Source of the DNA: Ricinus communis
Lineage: Eukaryota > Streptophyta > Magnoliopsida > Malpighiales > Euphorbiaceae
DNA: 64,000 nucleotides
Assembly (NCBI RefSeq): GCF_019578655.1
Contig: NC_063257.1
Coordinates: forward strand, 21,328,001 to 21,392,000
Direction: 5' to 3'
Below the pieces are notes generated by a model, which had not been told where the DNA came from, ran no database searches, and was given only the letters and a program-made list of their open reading frames with translations. Both the position numbers and the translations under genes were made by a program. Of the stretch, positions 35,771 through 46,315 are shown piece after piece. How positions within the stretch are numbered: the first letter of the stretch is position 1; every line of letters starts with the position of its first letter.

Positions 35771-36360
35771 AGATCTCCTGTGTGTTAGGAAGAGGTTGGC
35801 GAACAGAAGTTAGCGGGACCAGAGTTAGTTCAGATCACTTCATAAAAGATTCATATTATCCGTGAGCGGCTGAAGACAACTCTCAATAGGCAGAAGAGTT
35901 ATGCGGACTCAAAGCGGAAGCACGTGGAGTTCAGTATTGGGAAGTATGTGTTCTTGAAGGTGTCCCCTATGCATGGTGTGATGCAGTTTGGCAAGAAAGA
36001 CAAATTGGCCCCTCGTTATGTGGGACCCTTTGAGATTATAGACAAGATTGGAGAGGTGGCATACAAGTTGGACTTGCCACCAAATTTCTCATATGTGCAT
36101 CCAATATTTCATATATCAATGTTAAAGAAGTACATTTCAGACCCTTCACACGTCTTACAGTCTCAATATGTGAAAGTAAGTGCAGATCTGACTTACGAGG
36201 AGCAGCCGATTATGATCGTGGATACTCAAGTTCGCGAATTGTGCTCTAAAGTCATACCGATGGTTAAGGTGTTGTGGCGGAACCATTCGTCAGAAGAGTA
36301 TACTTAGGAAACTGAGCAAGAAATGAGGAGTTTTTACCCTTATTTGTTCAAATCTTGAAG
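35770..36360 (+). pseudogene. Element B integrase C-terminus with chromodomain-like tail
   Basis: The open frame 35924-36307 reads [36 protein letters not shown] and [14 protein letters not shown], the conserved integrase C-terminal module. It is followed by [18 protein letters not shown] with a TAG where the chromodomain Trp normally stands. The tail ends F-Y-P-Y-L-F near 36345. In this lineage the chromodomain steers insertion into heterochromatin. Confidence 0.8.
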
Positions 36361-36401
36361 TAAGCCTTGTTTCTTTTAAAATTCGATGACAAATTTTTTT
36401 C

Positions 36402-36415
36402 TAAGGAGAGTAGAA
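36402..36415 (+). other. Polypurine tract of element B
   Basis: TAAGGAGAGTAGAA lies immediately before the 3' LTR start TGTAATACCC, where second-strand synthesis is primed. Confidence 0.75.
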
Positions 36416-36494
36416 TGTAATACCCGAGAAAAAATAATAACAATAAAATAACAAATAAATATTAATAAATAAATAAATCATAATAATATTATTA

Positions 36495-36495
36495 A

Positions 36496-36521
<26 letters not shown>
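36495..36521 (+). repeat. (TA)n microsatellite
   Basis: A run of about 13 TA units lies inside the 3' LTR of element B. The 5' LTR has only a shorter, imperfect TATATATTATATATAATAA run. Confidence 0.9.
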
Positions 36522-36526
<5 letters not shown>

Positions 36527-37396
36527 CTTCCTTTTCTTCCTTTATTTTCCCCCTCATTCTCCCTCCTTCCTCTTTCCTTCCCCTTTCTCCCCCGTCGCTG
36601 TCCAGCTCTTCTCCCCCTCGCTTGTGTCGAACTAGCTCCTGCCACCGCCCTCAACCTTCCTTTCCGTCCCTCGCCGCCGCTCCGCTTCTCCTTCTTCCTT
36701 CCCTCTTGTTGCCAACATCAAGCGAGAAAGAGAAGGAGCTGCCGACGCTAGTTCAGTCGCCTGCCGTCTACCAATCATTTGTCCGACGCTAGAATCAAGC
36801 TCCTCACGTCGAAAACCTTCGAACCAAGATTCCCCTGTCGTTTCCGTCGGCAACCTCGGTGAAGCCTGACCGGAGCAGCGCCTTTTCAGTCTCGATCCAA
36901 TGGCTTCCGACGAGTTTCCAGTCAAGACTCTTGCGCTTTCAGACTCCCTACAACTTAAGCTTCACGTAGGCGCTTTCGAATTCGAATTTCAACACCGTTG
37001 GCAGTATCGGCTTTTGGACTCTAGTGTTTTCCGGACGAGCAAAATTCTAGATTTTCAGCCCCTTATAGTTTTATTTGGACCTTAAAAATTATTTTATAAT
37101 TTTAGAAGTCTAGGCCTAAGAAAAATTAAGAATATCTTATTAATTGAGTATTTTTCATGAATAGATAATCCGTCCATCCAGCCAGCTCCATCCGAGGCGT
37201 ATGAGCAGACTGCAGAGCGCGGCAGAACTGTGAGTTAAAGTTATATAATCAACTGTGCCTTTGTCATATCTAAATTAAATGCGATGCTAATTGATTAATA
37301 ATAATAGTTATCATTATTATGAGTAATTTCATTTAATTGATAATTATCACAAATATTATTAGCATTATTATTAGTAAATTTATTTTTGTTATTATC

Positions 37397-38851
37397 TGAT
37401 GCGTTGCTTATGCAACTACAACTAAGGCAGTGAACCTATCGATGCAGCCCATCACAACGACAAGTATTAAAGATATCGTATCTCTCAGGAAAATGAAATT
37501 CTAGAGTTACTACTCGTTCCTTATTATCTAGCCCAAAATTAACAACGGAGGGTTCTAGATTTACTAATGACTAAAAACTGAATTCTAAATGTAATGCGAG
37601 AGTGAATGAGAAAAGAGAATAATCAAGACAAGAAAGCAAGCCCAAAGAGGATCTAGACTAGTTGGCAACCAAACAAAAGATAACAGATTGTTGAGTCCGA
37701 TTATGCAACCCGTGGATGAATTCTGGACTGAATTCGGTTTCCCTCTCGAGAAAACCAAATTCCTAAACCTAGGAACCTAAAGTTGGAATCTCTTTCTAAC
37801 GATCGATTATTAAGTTAGCCTTAAGCTTTAATCCACCTCTATTAAGCTTTGTTAATTTTTAATCCGGCAAATTAATTGACCTTATCTCTAAGTGAAAATT
37901 AACTTGCTCTTGCAATTAAATTTCAAAATTCAATTAGAATTTCTCAATTACTAAAAACAATTCTATGAACAGTAATCAACATATTCAATGTAAAGAAAAC
38001 TGGATTTTTATTAATAATTGCAAAAACAATATAAGAAAAGAAACTCAAACAATCTTAACAATTCAGTGCAAAAGCAAACATAGTAAGGAACCCCAATGGG
38101 TTCAATCAATCTAGCTACACATGTTCATGTCTAAAACAAATAGAAATTCAATTACAATGAAAGAATAAAGAAATCAAAACATATACACCCTTTTCCTAGA
38201 ATTGGATGAACAACTCAAAGCCTTGATCTATACTGCAATTGATCTCCAAAATGCCTATTGAATTTTGCTCCAAGACTCCTCCTCAATCTTCAATTGAATC
38301 ACAAGAGTCACTAATCCGACATCAAAAGGTGGAATCAGTCTCCTGGAAGCCGCCTCGGGATGTCTAAAACGCGTTTAGAGAAATTACAGAGAGGGATCAA
38401 GAGTCAAAATCGCGGAACCTTTTCTCTTTATTGGCTCATTCAACTTTATACTGCACTTCAACACAGGTCGTGCTCTTGAATATAACAAGGGCGTGTTCTG
38501 GCCCGTGTTAGCCAACACGGGCTATGCTCTAGGACGTGTTACTCTCAGAAACCGTATTGCTTCAAAGTGCTTAAGCTACACGGCTTGGGAATTTCTACAC
38601 GGGCTCAAACCACGGCCGGAGCACGGGCCGTGTTGACTTTTCAAAAGTCAAACCAAGGTCAAACGCTTCTAATTACGTCCGCTTTCCCCCGCAATTGATC
38701 TAAAATTACTCGAACATTAATGGTGAACTTATAAAATCTCCTGAAATACAAAAGGACACAAAACACGGATGATCTTGGAATTAAAATACAATAAATGCTA
38801 AGAAAATGCTTAATGATATGCAAGCAAACATGTGTAAAACTATGTACGTCA
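37397..38851 (-). mobile_element. Nested solo LTR, Athila/Tat-like
   Basis: This 1455-bp insert interrupts the element B 3' LTR. It starts TG, ends CA, and is flanked by the 5-bp target-site duplication TTATC (37392-37396 and 38852-38856). No internal retrotransposon region is present, so it is a solo LTR left by LTR-LTR recombination. On the minus strand it ends in CGCATCA, like the Athila 5' LTR at 394-401, which suggests minus orientation and the same broad group. Being nested, it is younger than element B. Confidence 0.85.
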
Positions 38852-39869
38852 TTATCAATATCATATTTAATGTTATTTTAATATTATTATTATTATTACA
38901 CATAATTTGCATGTTTGCTTCACCCGAGACTACTAAATTTTATTTCTCAATATGTTATTGAATATATTGTGTTTGCCTATGATTATACTATTTATAATTA
39001 TTATATATGTTATGATTGTAACATTGGGATAAGGCGACAGTAGAACAGGCCACCTGATGGGTTGCATTAGGACTGCGTGCGCATTAGTATTAATCAGAGA
39101 CAGGTAGTAAAGGTTATTTTTGGGTTTTGCCTTGGTCGAGTATAACTCTCTGGGCTGTGGAAGTTTGACTGCCGGAGGAAGGTCCCTAGTCGAGGTTACT
39201 TTTTCGGCACCGGCTTAATTAGGGAACAAGTGTCCATGCTAGATTTAAGGACCATGGTTGAGCTTCGCTCTCTGGGCGCCATACCTATTGGAATAAGAGA
39301 GCTGAAAAACAACTAGTATTGGGGGTTAGAGTTCTACTGAGACACTCGTTCCATAAGTATTTCAATTATATTTTATTTATGGATTATGGCATGACACGTA
39401 TTTTAATATAATATGACATATGATATACTGATTTAATAAATGTTGTATTGAGGAGACTGTAATTGTTTTAGGATTATATGATTTGAACTCACTCTCGAGG
39501 CTGACAGTCTCAATTTAAATTTTTCAGGTGACAATTATGTTATCTACCATCCTGCGTTGACAGCCCGACTCCCTTCTCCATCGAGCCTATTGTAATTAAT
39601 TTATACTTTCATATTTTTGATTATTTAAAATTTTAGACTCTCCGCAGTAGTATACCTGATATGTTATGTTTGATCTGGTCTGTAACAAATTGTGGAATGT
39701 TGTTAATGTCCAGTTAGAGACTTGTGAATGACATGTCAGACTGGTTCAATATTATATTTTATTATGCATATTTGAAATGGCGATTAATAAGGCTTACGAC
39801 GGGTCTTGGTGGCCTTAAGCCTACCCATTCCCTAATGCCGGTCACGGGTCCACAGATCGGGTCATGACA

Positions 39870-41034
39870 GGTTTTTTAATTTTTCTATGGTATGACTAAT
39901 AGAAAAAATAAATAAAACATGTTACTAATTATCTCAATTTTTAAATTTTATATATCTAATATATATTATATTATATTAAATGTTAAGATATAAACTTCTT
40001 TTGACATATATTACTATATTTTGACATATTTTAATATGTATATTTATTTTAACACATAAAATTTATTTTTATACATAAAAAATTAAGAAAAGGCATGAAA
40101 GACATTTAATTTATTATTATTTTTAGAAATATTATAAATAATTTTAAAATATTAAAAATTCTATTTAATTTTATCTATAAACTCAATTTACATTATTATT
40201 TAAAATTAAAATAATTATGACAATCGTATAATGCATTGGTAAAACTTAATTTTTATAAATATAAAATATCTACTTAATTTATAATTTTAAATTATATAAT
40301 ATTGATCTTTATAATTTATACAACAATCCTGCATGTATGAGCCTGTCTCCGGACCACATTTGCAAGATGGACTGGGGTGTAGAGCATAAATTGCTATAAT
40401 AGCTAATAACAAGAAGTCGGACATAAAAATTTAAAGAAAAATATTTAAAAATAATTTAAAATAAAAAAGAAATATAGTTTTTACTGTGTAAACTTTTTTT
40501 TAAATATTATTTTTCTAATTTTTTTTAAAATTTACAATGTGATTATTTTTCTAGTTATTTTTTGGTTATCTTTAAATTATTTTACGTTTGTTCTTCAATT
40601 GTTTTTTTAGTTGTTAACCCATAAACAATGAAAGAAAAACCACAATCGTAATTATGAAAAGAAAAAGTTAAAAATCATATTTTGATATTTTAACACTGTA
40701 AAAATAAAAAATATAAAAAAAATATTGTAAATTTGATAAAGAATATAGGCATTTTTGATATTTTTCCATGATGAAAGAAGCATTAAGTTCATTCATCCAT
40801 CAATTCTTCAAGTAAGGAGTGGATTTAACAAGTTTCAATATAAATATATATGGCAGATATGGAATCTAACTATGAAGACAAATCAGTCACTTTAATTACC
40901 ATTTTGAGCCTAAAGATGGAGATCCAATTCTAGCAAGTCAATTCATATGATTTGGTAGACTATTATAGTTTGACTATCTAGAAGATTCTAGAAGGTTTCA
41001 AAAGATTCCAAGAAGCTTCCATGGATTAAAGTAA
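39870..41034. other. AT-rich gap, no gene seen
   Basis: The sequence is mostly A/T runs, with a short less biased stretch near 40325-40395. I see no domain, repeat terminus or RNA gene. Confidence 0.5.
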
Positions 41035-41084
41035 TGTTACGACCCATCTTACTTTAATAAGAAGTATGAGTGCAAGTTGGTACA

Positions 41085-41365
41085 AGATTTGATTAATTGT
41101 CCAGATCTTGTATGTTAAAAGTATATCTTTCCACATCTTGTACTTATGTTGGTAAAGATTTACTTAGTTGTCAAGATCCGGTGCATTAGAAGAAGTATAC
41201 CTTTTCATATATTGTACTTATGTTGGCAAGATTTGATTCGTTTTCAAGATCTTATGTATTAAAAGCATAATTTTCTTTATCTTGTACTTAAATTGACAAA
41301 AATTTACTTAGTTATCAAGATCTTATTTATTAAAAGCTTATCTTTTCATTTGTTGTACTTAAAAG
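41085..41365 (+). repeat. Four tandem repeats of about 66-73 bp
   Basis: Units start at about 41085, 41156, 41229 and 41300. Each begins AGATTTGATT or AGATTTACTT, has TCAAGATC near base 16, AAAAG-ATA in the middle and TTGTACTTA near the end. They lie inside the candidate LTR of gypsy remnant C. Confidence 0.75.
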
Positions 41366-41763
41366 GAGCAGCTATTATTATTTATGTATATATATACCTA
41401 GACACACCTTGCATTAGAAGACATTATTGGTTTATCAATTAAAATGAGAATTCATTCTCTTTTTTTTGTTCTTATTAGAATTAGTGAACATATTAAAGTA
41501 GAACTTGTAGCGTTCATGAATTAGTTTTATCAATCTAAATATATCAGGGTTTAGATTGTAGCGACACTCTTTTGATGACTTAGGTTCTTATTTTATTAGG
41601 CAACGAGTCTAAGTTTCTAAAATACTTAATTTGATAGTTTAGGTTCCTCTCTTCTTAAGTAATGGTTTAAACTAATTCTTTCAAATATGTTTCAACATTC
41701 CAAGGGCAATTATATGTCATTGGCATACATATTAACTCTCCTTATAGATTAGGTTTGTATCAT

Positions 41764-41775
41764 TTGTATCAGAAC
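41764..41775 (+). other. Primer binding site of remnant C, mutated
   Basis: TTTGTATCAGAAC matches the initiator-Met PBS TGGTATCAGAGC with two changes. Confidence 0.5.
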
Positions 41776-42360
41776 TCTGGCTTCAAAGGTTTGCCTATTT
41801 CTGCTTGTCTTTTAATTCCGCATATTTCATTATTGTTTCTTGTTCATTTTATTCTACCCTAATTTTATCTTAGTTTAATTCAACAAGAAATTCATATTTG
41901 TTTGTTTATTTTAAATGTATCTATCTCATTTATTTAATTATTAGTGATTAGAAAAGAAAAGCAAAATAGAAAAATAACAATTTAAAAAAAGAGCAACATG
42001 CTAATTGATTTATATGTGCTCTATAAAAATTGGTGCGATCAATTCCATCTGTTTGTAGTCAGCCTTTATATTTCATTTTTGTTCCTCATTAATTTTTGAT
42101 TTTATGTTTTTTATTGAGTTTAGGCTTAAGCTTGTTCATTTAGCATAATCTCATTTATTTGTTTCTAGTGTTGTCTTTATTCTAAGGCTTAATTCAGTTT
42201 GCATTGATTTTAATTTAATTCTTGGATTGTTATATATCTTATTATTTTGTTTGATTAAATTAGTTCTTATAAGAATTTAAGTAAGGAAAATTGAGTGGTA
42301 AAATGCAATTCGTGAGCTCATTAGAGGTTAAAAACATAATTGAATGAAACACAAGAGTAA
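41776..42360. other. Non-coding leader of remnant C
   Basis: T-rich sequence lies between the PBS and the first gag wording. It probably is the element's 5' untranslated leader. No ORF. Confidence 0.35.
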
Positions 42361-42561
42361 GTGCTATTATTTGAGTGTAAACATGTGAGCTTGTGCCTGC
42401 AAGGTTCTTATTTGTCCTTTGTTCATTTTAAACATATTACTATAGCAAGAGAAGAGCAACCTACAATAGATCAAATCCAAAGGTATTTTCAAGCAGATAC
42501 AGTATCAATTTCAAGAACTCAAGGACTGGTAGGAAGGAGTCTAAAGAAGTTAGGCAACAAA

Positions 42562-44451
42562 TGTTAGAATATACCCTAAAGACAAGGAGTTGTCGGATAA
42601 TCTATGTTAATTTATACATCATAATTGATGACATACACTTATACTGAAGGCATTATTCGAGTCTTAATGGTTTGTCTAGTCGTGGTATTATTAAAAAAAT
42701 AATCCAAACAGTTAGAGATGAATATTATGGAATATAAACACAAAGTAAGAGAAATTATACAACAAGTTTATAGTGATGAAGTTCTCATTACATACGTTCC
42801 TAAACTTTGTTTATAGTCGATATTTAATCAAGAACTAGATATTGATCGTTGGATATTGATCAAACGCTCGAGACTATCATAATGTATTATCACTTATGAA
42901 GTAAGCAATTTGCCTCATAGGTTGAGGAATAGAGATTTCCAGATAAGCATATTGGTGCATGTTACAAGAACAAGTTCATTCAACATGACCCAACTGAGTA
43001 GTCCATATGGAATTTACCTCAAATGTCTATGGACAATACTCTTGTGACAATCATATAGGATATGATCCTTATACTTGAGATAATAGTATATTATCTTATA
43101 TGAGGGTTACTATACTTTGATATTATCTTATGTCCTCCTATCTAAGGTAGTCATTGGATATAGTAATAGTCATATGAAGATAACAAGTTATCAATAAAGA
43201 GTTCATTACCTATGATAATATGTCATGGACCTTATCTTGGTGATTCTTGATATTATTTGACATGGAGCCCCTTAGCCAAGGTTGTATGAATGAAGATTAT
43301 GAAAAGTGTTTCATAGATCTTATTCAAGATGCTATATGCACTTATCAAGAATAAATATGATTAGTCCAATTATAGAGTTGACACTTGCATCCATATTCTA
43401 TGATTTATTAATAAAAAATTCATTGCCCATGGTAATATTTCATGGGACCTTATCTTGATGATTCTTGATATTATTTAACATAGAACCCCTTGGCCAAGGT
43501 TGTACGCATGAAGATTATGAAAAATATTTCAAAGATCTTATTCAAGATGTTATATGCAATTATCAAGAATAAATATGATTAGTCTAATTATAGAGTTGAC
43601 ACTTACATCCATACTCTATGATTCAACTGGGATAAAAGTAGAATGAAAAAATTGAATTACATTGTAAGATTGTTTACTGCAACAGTTGATTAAAGAACTT
43701 TAATCATTTCTATATATTTCAGTGGTCATGATGCATTGCTAGATGCCAATCTTGATCTATGAATAAGAATTAAGTTAAATTAGAGAATTAGTATTGAATT
43801 AAAGGAGTTTAATTCCGAATCCATTTATTGCCAACATGTTTGGAACCTTTTGGGTCACACACAAATATGCTTTAAGTGAGGATTAAAATAAGGCTTTAAG
43901 AATTGGGCTTAAGCACGTATATATTGGGCCTAATGAAAGATTAATTAATTAAGAACTAATGACCCTTGTGTAATGGGCCTATGATGGGTTTATTATCCAT
44001 GGAATAGATTTTAATTAATTAAAGTCTAATTAGATAAATAAAAGCCCAACTTAATGTAAGCTAGGGTTTTGTAGTAATCCTAAACTTTTAAGGAGTTTGA
44101 TTAAAAGGTCATATATAGAGCAAGAGATGCATGGGGCAGTAAGGATTGATGTATTTATTGAGAAAAACTTTTTCTGAGAATTAAACCTCAGGGGAATCAA
44201 TCAATAAGATTAATTGATTCATCCCCCTTGCTTGGAACTAGCATTCAATCATCCTTGAAGAATAAAAAATCAACAAAGCTAGAAGCACTCCTTGGAATTG
44301 GCAACATATTTCCATTATAAGCCTTCTACATCTCTTGCTTGTTTTGTATGTTATAGCTACTTTACATTAATGAGATCCTTGATGGGAATTGAAATTTTTT
44401 TATTCTACTTTTATTGCGCATTTCCTTATGTTTTAAAATCAATTCCTAACA
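42562..44451 (+). repeat. Solo LTR of copia family F, inserted in gypsy gag
   Basis: This 1.89-kb repeat starts TGTTAGAATATACCC and ends CTAACA. ACAAA precedes it (42557-42561) and also occurs at its right edge (44449-44453), so if the element ends at 44448 this is a 5-bp target-site duplication. The same LTR recurs at 51332-53135 and, in pieces, at 47780, 53945-55124 (minus) and 59447. A TATA-like CATATATAGAGC near 44111 would be the LTR promoter. No internal region is present. Confidence 0.8.
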
Positions 44452-44982
44452 AAAAAGAATACAAACCTTGACACACTAAGGAGTGCAAATAGAGGGAGGC
44501 TAGAAATTGATCATGACGAAGAGAAGGAGGAATCCATTAATGATCAATTCTTTCAACAAGGTTGTGGTGGAAGATGGAGGCAAGAATATAACATGGAGAG
44601 TATTAAGATGAAAATTTCAAGCTTTTAAAGCAAGTGTGACCCCAAGGCATACTTAGAATGGAAAAGAAATAGAGTTTAGTTTTTTTTATTACCATTATTA
44701 CTCCAAGGAGAAAGAGATAAAACTCATTGCTGTTGAATTTATTGATTATGCTATAATTTGGTAGGACCAAGTTGTGATAAGCAGGAGATAAAATGGAGAA
44801 AGGACTATTGCTAATTAGTATGAGATGAAAGCAGTCATGAAAAAATGGTTTGTGCCCCAAAATTACGATAGAAAATTATTCAATCGTTTACAAAGATTAG
44901 AATAAAGATTTAAGAGTGTAGTGCCAAGATTTGGAGATAACTATAATAAAGGCCAACACACAGGAGGAAAGGGAAGCAACTA

Positions 44983-45160
44983 GGGGTGAGCATTCCGTTA
45001 GTTCAATCAGTTTTACTCTTTATTTAAACCGATTTGAAAAAACTGAAATATGATAAAACACTCCAAACCAAACTAATTTAAGCATAAAATTGAACTGAAC
45101 CGAACCGAATTTAATTGGTTCGATTTTTGTTAATTCGGTTATTTGGGCTGGACACTCTAA
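44983..45160. repeat. Short repeat rich in GGTT/AACC words
   Basis: The stretch begins GGGGTGAGCATTCCGTTAG and contains AACTGAACCGAACCGAA followed by its rough complement TTGGTTCGATTTTTG and TTCGGTTATTTGGG. Sequences of this wording are common short plant repeats. The family is not identified. Confidence 0.4.
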
Positions 45161-45690
45161 TGAGATAAATAAATGGTCCTATTCAACTAAGAGTATCATA
45201 TAATTATGTTACTAGGCTTATTTGAGCATCAACATCATATAATTAAGTTCTCGGACCTGTTTAATTATTTAGTTTAATTCAACAAATTTAAAAGATACTA
45301 AGAGTTTTAAATCAATAAATGTTCTAAATCAACAACCAACCAACAATGTTCTAATAAAACAATGTGTAAATTTCCAAGCTAGCTCTTCATTTTCTATTGC
45401 AAAGTGTACAAGTCTTGCCTGCAATATACTCCTTGAAAAATCTATTAGCTTAGATGATTTATCATAAGGCTAAAGTCTTAAATTTTATGCCAGAGATCAT
45501 TGGCTTTCTAAACCTAGAAATTGCAACTGCTGTTCTTAAGAGTGAGATCGAAAAATTCATGAAGGGTTGTAACAATTGCAAACTGCCAATGGTTACATTT
45601 GAAGCATCAAATGCCTCTCTGCCACATCAGATAGCTGTTGGGGACATTTCAAGAATCGCAACCACGATTCCATTCTAATAGTGCATTTAA
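45161..45690 (+). other. Region with an unrecognised 74-codon frame
   Basis: The frame at 45454-45678 (starting MIYHKAKVLNFMPEIIGFLN) has a balanced composition and a C-x2-C pair (GCNNCKLPM). I do not recognise it. There are no flanking splice sites that I can support, and the neighbours are retroelements, so it may be a captured gene fragment or chance. Confidence 0.25.
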
Positions 45691-46259
45691 TGCATTGTCT
45701 TATAACAAAACTTTGAGTGTTTGTAGAGATTTATGTGTAATAGCTCTTTAAGGTTTGTAGGCTATAAAAACAATTTCAAAAGGTTTCAAATGGTTAATCA
45801 ACAACCTCCCAAAGCCTATAATTATTGTGCATTAATTGTTTTCTTCTTACAATCAATTTTTACAAACTTTAGTTGTTATAAGAGCTTGAATTCTCTTATA
45901 AGATTTGAGCGTTAGCCTAAACACTTGGGACTGGGTTTAAGAGTTAGCCTAAAAGAAACTCTTGTAAGGGTTGTATGTGAGCCATAAAAACACAAGTGTA
46001 AAAGGTTTAGTGTGAGCCCTAAATATTAAGTTTGGAGTGAGCTTGGAGAAACTCCTTTTGTAATTGACTGAGTGTATAATGAATACTTAATTGGAGATTG
46101 GGGAGTGGATGTAGGTTGGTTAATACTATAACCAATATAAATTGTGTATTGTTCCTTTTTCTCTACTCTTATAGTTTCTATAATCAAATTTTTAATTTCC
46201 AACCATCATACTATTTACCAATTTAATCCCCCCCTTCTTGGTTCATAAGGGCAAACAAG

Positions 46260-46271
46260 TGGGATCAGAGC
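46260..46271 (+). other. Primer binding site of copia fragment D
   Basis: TGGGATCAGAGC differs by one base from the initiator-Met PBS TGGTATCAGAGC. Confidence 0.7.
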
Positions 46272-46315
46272 AAGGACTTTTCATGAAGCTTAAGTGTAAG
46301 AGTTAAAAGATCAAG

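Larger units (their letters stand above)
29107..39869 (+). mobile_element. Ty3/gypsy chromovirus element B (Tekay/Del-like), with nested insertion
   Basis: Two LTRs (29107-31459 and 36416-39869) flank PBS, gag with a zinc knuckle, protease, RT, RNase H, integrase, chromodomain-like tail and polypurine tract. The element starts six bases after the end of element A. No matching target-site duplication is visible (TCGAA on the left, GGTTT on the right). Many amber stops interrupt the frames. It is the most complete element in the window but not capable of movement. Confidence 0.88.
36416..39869 (+). repeat. 3' LTR of element B, carrying a nested solo LTR and a deletion
   Basis: The LTR starts TGTAATACCCGAG and ends GGTCATGACA. 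Compared with the 5' LTR it lacks about 415 bases (equivalent of 29771-30187; the junction is near 37108) and carries a 1455-bp insertion at 37397-38851. It also has extra sequence of about 40 bases near 39590-39630. The minus-strand frame at 36632-36925 and the plus frame at 36900-37085 lie in its GC-rich block and are not genes. Subrepeats are near 39137 and 39253; the middle one is worn. Confidence 0.85.
41035..44990 (+). mobile_element. Ty3/gypsy remnant C, gag split by a solo LTR
   Basis: A candidate LTR starts TGTTACGACCC at 41035 and ends before a worn initiator-Met PBS (41764-41775). Gag wording appears on both sides of a 1.9-kb insertion: TIDQIQRYFQ at 42460-42490, and, after the insertion, KEKEIKLIAVEFIDYAIIW (about 44705-44762), NGERTIAN and YEMKAVMKKWFVPQNYDRKL (about 44790-44880). 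These match the gypsy capsid block with VKLAAVEFTDYA and MKAVMRRRFVP wording. No protease or pol is left. The 5' LTR limits are uncertain. Confidence 0.6.
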
